Assembly: GCA_020859745.1 (NCBI GenBank) | Contig: JAJBVQ010000186.1 | Coordinates: 1 to 8,522, forward strand | From: Rikenellaceae bacterium | GTDB taxonomy: Bacteria; Bacteroidota; Bacteroidia; Bacteroidales; Rikenellaceae | Length of the DNA: 8,522 nt | Reading direction: 5' to 3' | The notes under the pieces: model-generated | Databases searched by the model: none | The model's input: the letters and a program-made list of their open reading frames with translations, nothing else | What the model was told of the DNA's origin: nothing | Shown here: positions 5,346-8,522 of the stretch, one piece after another | Position numbering within the stretch: the stretch's first letter is position 1 | Layout of the letters: each line of letters opens with the position of its first letter | Made by a program: the position numbers and the translations under genes

Positions 5346-8300
5346 AAGGTTTGTTTTTGAGCTTGACGTTTCCGAAAATCTTCCAGTAGGTCACCGGCAG
5401 CACCGTCACCACCAGCATCATCGACACCACGGTGCCGAAGCAGATCACGATCCCCATCGGAGTCCAGAGCGAACTCTGGCTGATGATCATCGGCACCACG
5501 CCCACCGCCGTGGTGGCCGAGGTCAGGAAAATGGGCAGCATGCGCCGCTTCCCGGCATCGTAGGCCGCCTCGCGCGCCGGCATGTGCTTCTTGAGCCGCA
5601 AATCCTCGGCGTGCTGGAACATGATGATCGCGTTGCGCACGATGATCCCCATCAGGCTGATCAGCCCCAGCACACAGGTCAGCCCGAATTCGGTGCGTGT
5701 GAGCCACAGCCCTAGCGCGGCTCCCAGCAGGCAGAGCGAAATGGAGACCAGGGCCACCAGCGAAATGCTGACCTTCTTGAAGTTGACCAGCAGGAACAGG
5801 AAGATAATGAACGCCGCCGCCGTCACCCCGCTGATGATCGGTCCCGTGATCTCGGCGTCGTTCTTCACAGCACCCCCGTACTCGTACTCCACCCCCTCCG
5901 GCAAAGCCTGCCCTTGCACCATCTTCGCCACCTTCTTGAACGCCTCCCCTTCGTTATGCCCGCGCCGCACGTCGGCCATCACACTTAAAGTCCGCACCCC
6001 GTTGCGCCGCACGATCTGCCCTTCGTTCCACACCGGTTCCACCGTGGCCACCTGCCTCAACGGCACCGACACCCCCGGAATGGCGGTGGCGATATACTGG
6101 TCGCCGATCCGGTCGAGGAAAGAGCTATCCTCCGCGCCGTCGGCCTTCAGCACCACCGAGAGCGAATAGTCGCCCTCCCAGAGCGTCCCGGCCGGGAACC
6201 CCGAGTAACAAGCCGCCAGTTCGGTCTGGGCCGTCATCCGGTTGATGCCGAGCCGGGCCGATTCCACCGGGTCGAGCCGCACCTCCACCCCCGCGAGCGG
6301 CTCCTCGTAATTGGTGTGCACCCACACCAGTTCCTCCATCCGCCGCATGCCCGCCATCAGCGTGTCCGCCGCCCGTTTCAGCGCGTCGATGTCGTCGCCC
6401 CGGAACCGCACCTCGATCGGCGTGGTCAGGTTCTGGTAATCGAGCTGCTTGAACTTCACGTAAGCGTCCGGAAAACGGTCGGCCCACCCGTTGGCGTATT
6501 CGTCCAGCAGCTGCCGAGTCGCCTCGACCGACTGCGTGTTGACGATGAACTGCGCGTAATGTTTCGAAGGCAGGTTCGGCGCGTAGGTGGCCTGGAACCG
6601 CGGCGAAGCGGCACCGATGAACTGGGTCACCGATTTGACCCGCCCGTCCGCCGCCAGCACGCTGTAAACGCTGTCGGCCACGGCTTCGGTGCGTTCCAGC
6701 GCGGCGCCCTGCGGCAGGAAGATCTCGACGGCGAACTGGTCGCGGTCGGCGAAAGGCATCATCCGCACTTTCAGCCCGAGCATGATAAACCCGGCCAGCG
6801 CCACGGTCAGCACCCCGCCGAAAATGGTCAGTTTCGGCCAGCGGAAGGTCCAGTCCAGCGCATGGCCGTACCACCGCTGCACGGCGTCCAGCATCGTGCC
6901 CCGCTGTTTTTTCCCCTCCCGTTCGGGTTTACGCTGTTTCAACCCTTTCTTGATCAGGATATATTCCAGGTAGGGAATAAAGATCATGGCCAGTACCAGC
7001 GAGGTCATCAGCGAGATGGTGATGGTCCACGGGAAGTCTTTCAGGAAGTCGAGGAACTGGCCGCTCATGGTCACCAGCAGCGGGAAGAAGATGACGCAGA
7101 TGCAGAGCGTCGCCAGGAAGATCGAGCCGAAATAGTTCTTCGCGCTCGCGATGGCCGCGTACCAGCGTGACATCCCCTTGTCCAGGTTTTCGAGGTAGGC
7201 GTCCACCACGATGATCGAGTTGTCCACGATCATCCCCAGCACCACGATCAGCGCCGCCAGCGTCACCGTGTTCAGCGGAATGCCGGTGATATACATGATA
7301 CCGATCGAGATGAAGATGCTGATCGGGATCGAGGTGGCCGCCACGATGGCCGAGCGGAACGGGAAGAGCACCATCATCACCAGGATCACCACCACGATGG
7401 AGACCATCAGGTCGCGCACGAAAGAGGTCACCGAGTCGTCCACCACCTTCGGCTGGTCGGCGATGCGCTCCACCTGCACGTCGTCCGGCAGCCCCGCCTC
7501 GAACGCCGCCAGCACTTCGTCCACCTCCCTGCCGTACTGCACGATATTGTTCCCCTCGCGCATCTCCATCGAGAGGATCACCGCTTTGCGGCCGTTGTTG
7601 GTCACGTAACTGTCCGGATCGTCGTACTCGCGCACGATGCGCGCCACATCCCCCAGCCGGATCACATTCCCCGCCGGATCGGAATAGACGATCTGCTCCG
7701 CGATCTCGTACTCCGAGTCATAAGTGGGGGTAAAGTGGATCGGCAGCTCCTGCCCGGCGGTCTCCACCGAGCCGCCCGCGGTGGTGAACCCCTCGGCGAA
7801 AAGCCGCATCATCAGCGCCCGCTGGTCCAGCCCGTAGACCGCCAGCTTGTCCGGATCGAAATAAACCGTGATCTGCTCCTTCTGCAAACCGTACCGCCTC
7901 AGGTTCGACACTGACTCGATGCGCCGCAGCCGCCCCTCGAGATCGTCCAAATAATTTTCCAGCTCGCGGTAGGTCTTGTGCTCCGACTGCAACGAGACCA
8001 GCAGCGCCGAGGTGTCCCCGAAATCGTCGTTGACCACTACCGCCAGCACCCCCGACGGCAGTTGCATCTTGAAGCCCGACACGCCGTGCTTGATCTTCGA
8101 CCACACCTCGTCCTTGTTATGTACGTCGTCGTTCAGTTCCACCATCACATAGACGATGCCGTCCTGCGACAGGGTATAGGTCTTAGCCTTGTTGATCTCT
8201 TTGTAGGTGAACAGGAACCGTTCCAGCGGCTTGGCCAGCTGCTCTTCGACCTCGGCGGAGGTGGCGCCGGGATAAACCCCGACCACCAGCCCCTGCCGGA

Positions 8301-8433
8301 TGGTGAACGGCGGGAACTCCTGCTTGGGCATCATAAAAAGCCCGTATATCCCCAGCGCGACCAACAGCCCCACGATCAGCAGCATGATCTTGTGGTAGCG
8401 CATGGACGACTCTATGAATCCGATCCTTTTCAT
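5335..8433 (-). CDS. RND efflux permease, AcrB-type family
   Basis: This inner-membrane, proton-driven pump is expected to work as a trimer, moving substrates from the periplasm or membrane to the channel. It has 1032 residues, the family's normal length, and no frameshift. Helix 1 is about 14-34. A large periplasmic domain (35-337) opens with the family pattern YPGATSAEVEEQLAKPLE (54-71). Helices 2-6 lie in 338-493, a basic linker (KKGLKQRKPEREGKKQR) at 495-511, helix 7 at about 536-553, the second periplasmic domain at 555-865, and helices 8-12 at 866-1014. The proton-relay positions read VDN (D404, N405) in helix 4 and VRN (R933) in helix 10, where AcrB has D407, D408 and K940. The start at 8433 overlaps the adaptor stop by 4 bp (ATGA). 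The substrate cannot be read from sequence: drugs, bile salts, lipids and metals are all handled by relatives. CzcA-type metal export is less likely without its extra acidic motif. Confidence 0.94.
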   Translation of the reverse strand: MKRIGFIESSMRYHKIMLLIVGLLVALGIYGLFMMPKQEFPPFTIRQGLVVGVYPGATSAEVEEQLAKPLERFLFTYKEINKAKTYTLSQDGIVYVMVELNDDVHNKDEVWSKIKHGVSGFKMQLPSGVLAVVVNDDFGDTSALLVSLQSEHKTYRELENYLDDLEGRLRRIESVSNLRRYGLQKEQITVYFDPDKLAVYGLDQRALMMRLFAEGFTTAGGSVETAGQELPIHFTPTYDSEYEIAEQIVYSDPAGNVIRLGDVARIVREYDDPDSYVTNNGRKAVILSMEMREGNNIVQYGREVDEVLAAFEAGLPDDVQVERIADQPKVVDDSVTSFVRDLMVSIVVVILVMMVLFPFRSAIVAATSIPISIFISIGIMYITGIPLNTVTLAALIVVLGMIVDNSIIVVDAYLENLDKGMSRWYAAIASAKNYFGSIFLATLCICVIFFPLLVTMSGQFLDFLKDFPWTITISLMTSLVLAMIFIPYLEYILIKKGLKQRKPEREGKKQRGTMLDAVQRWYGHALDWTFRWPKLTIFGGVLTVALAGFIMLGLKVRMMPFADRDQFAVEIFLPQGAALERTEAVADSVYSVLAADGRVKSVTQFIGAASPRFQATYAPNLPSKHYAQFIVNTQSVEATRQLLDEYANGWADRFPDAYVKFKQLDYQNLTTPIEVRFRGDDIDALKRAADTLMAGMRRMEELVWVHTNYEEPLAGVEVRLDPVESARLGINRMTAQTELAACYSGFPAGTLWEGDYSLSVVLKADGAEDSSFLDRIGDQYIATAIPGVSVPLRQVATVEPVWNEGQIVRRNGVRTLSVMADVRRGHNEGEAFKKVAKMVQGQALPEGVEYEYGGAVKNDAEITGPIISGVTAAAFIIFLFLLVNFKKVSISLVALVSISLCLLGAALGLWLTRTEFGLTCVLGLISLMGIIVRNAIIMFQHAEDLRLKKHMPAREAAYDAGKRRMLPIFLTSATTAVGVVPMIISQSSLWTPMGIVICFGTVVSMMLVVTVLPVTYWKIFGNVKLKNKPYEA

Positions 8434-8522
8434 AACGCTTCGACATTCGTTCCTTCACTCACTTTCTGGTAGCCGTCGGTGATGACCTCCTCGCCCCCCG
8501 TGAGGCCGCCCTCGATCACCAC
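8430..8522 (-). CDS. periplasmic adaptor (membrane fusion) protein, C-terminal fragment
   Basis: Only the last 30 residues are in the window; the gene continues beyond its right edge. They read VVIEGGLTGGEEVITDGY, then QKVSEGTNVEAL before TGA. The pattern GL-x-x-G-(D/E)-x-V-(I/V)-T-(D/E)-G-x-QKV-x-x-G is the usual end of HlyD/AcrA-type adaptors, the membrane-proximal domain that contacts the RND permease. The stop overlaps the permease start in an ATGA arrangement, so the adaptor is the first of the three pump genes seen here and the operon promoter lies outside the window. Identification rests on this short motif and on position. Confidence 0.85.
   Translation of the reverse strand: MVIEGGLTGGEEVITDGYQKVSEGTNVEAL

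Noticed and set aside
3828..5360. An open frame of 510 codons on the plus strand opposite the TolC-family gene
   Set aside because: It runs straight through the strong terminator at 4001-4030 and is dominated by Arg, His, Gln and Leu, as expected for the complement of a GC-rich gene. The minus-strand TolC-family reading is unambiguous.
6316..7170. An open frame of 284 codons opposite the RND permease
   Set aside because: His/Arg/Gln-rich low-complexity composition and no domain; it is the shadow of the permease gene.

Overview
The window is GC-rich bacterial DNA that looks like Bacteroidota, possibly a Rikenellaceae/Alistipes-type genome. This is inferred from three things: no clear Shine-Dalgarno sites, one exact and several near matches to the Bacteroidota -7 promoter box (TAnnTTTG), and a small secreted protein of the DUF4890/Spy-like kind common in that phylum. 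No taxonomic search could be run, so the assignment is tentative. I see no RNA genes, mobile elements or CRISPR arrays.

Layout from left to right. Positions 1-169 are a comparatively AT-rich non-coding leader with short GTATC-type repeats. Then come two housekeeping genes on the plus strand: ssb (170-634) and map, a type I methionine aminopeptidase (686-1546). Map converges on an AraJ-like MFS exporter on the minus strand (1543-2709), and their 3' ends overlap by 4 bp. A 151-bp divergent promoter region separates the exporter from an EmrE-like small multidrug resistance protein on the plus strand (2861-3193). It is followed by a secreted LTxxQ-motif protein (3316-3903). A strong, symmetric hairpin terminator at 4001-4030 separates this protein from a minus-strand operon that fills the rest of the window. 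In transcription order that operon is the C-terminal end of a periplasmic adaptor (8430-8522, cut by the window edge), an RND efflux permease (5335-8433) and a TolC-family outer membrane channel (4047-5345). Both junctions overlap (4 bp and 11 bp), consistent with translational coupling.

Functionally, the window is a small efflux neighbourhood beside a housekeeping pair. The adaptor, permease and channel make a complete tripartite pump across both membranes. The MFS and SMR proteins are single-component inner-membrane exporters, which could feed compounds to the periplasm. The secreted LTxxQ protein may be a periplasmic chaperone or stress protein, but a link to the pumps is only positional. 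I did not find a clearly undescribed system. The most unusual residue-level observation is a glutamate where the methionine aminopeptidase family usually has its second aspartate metal ligand.
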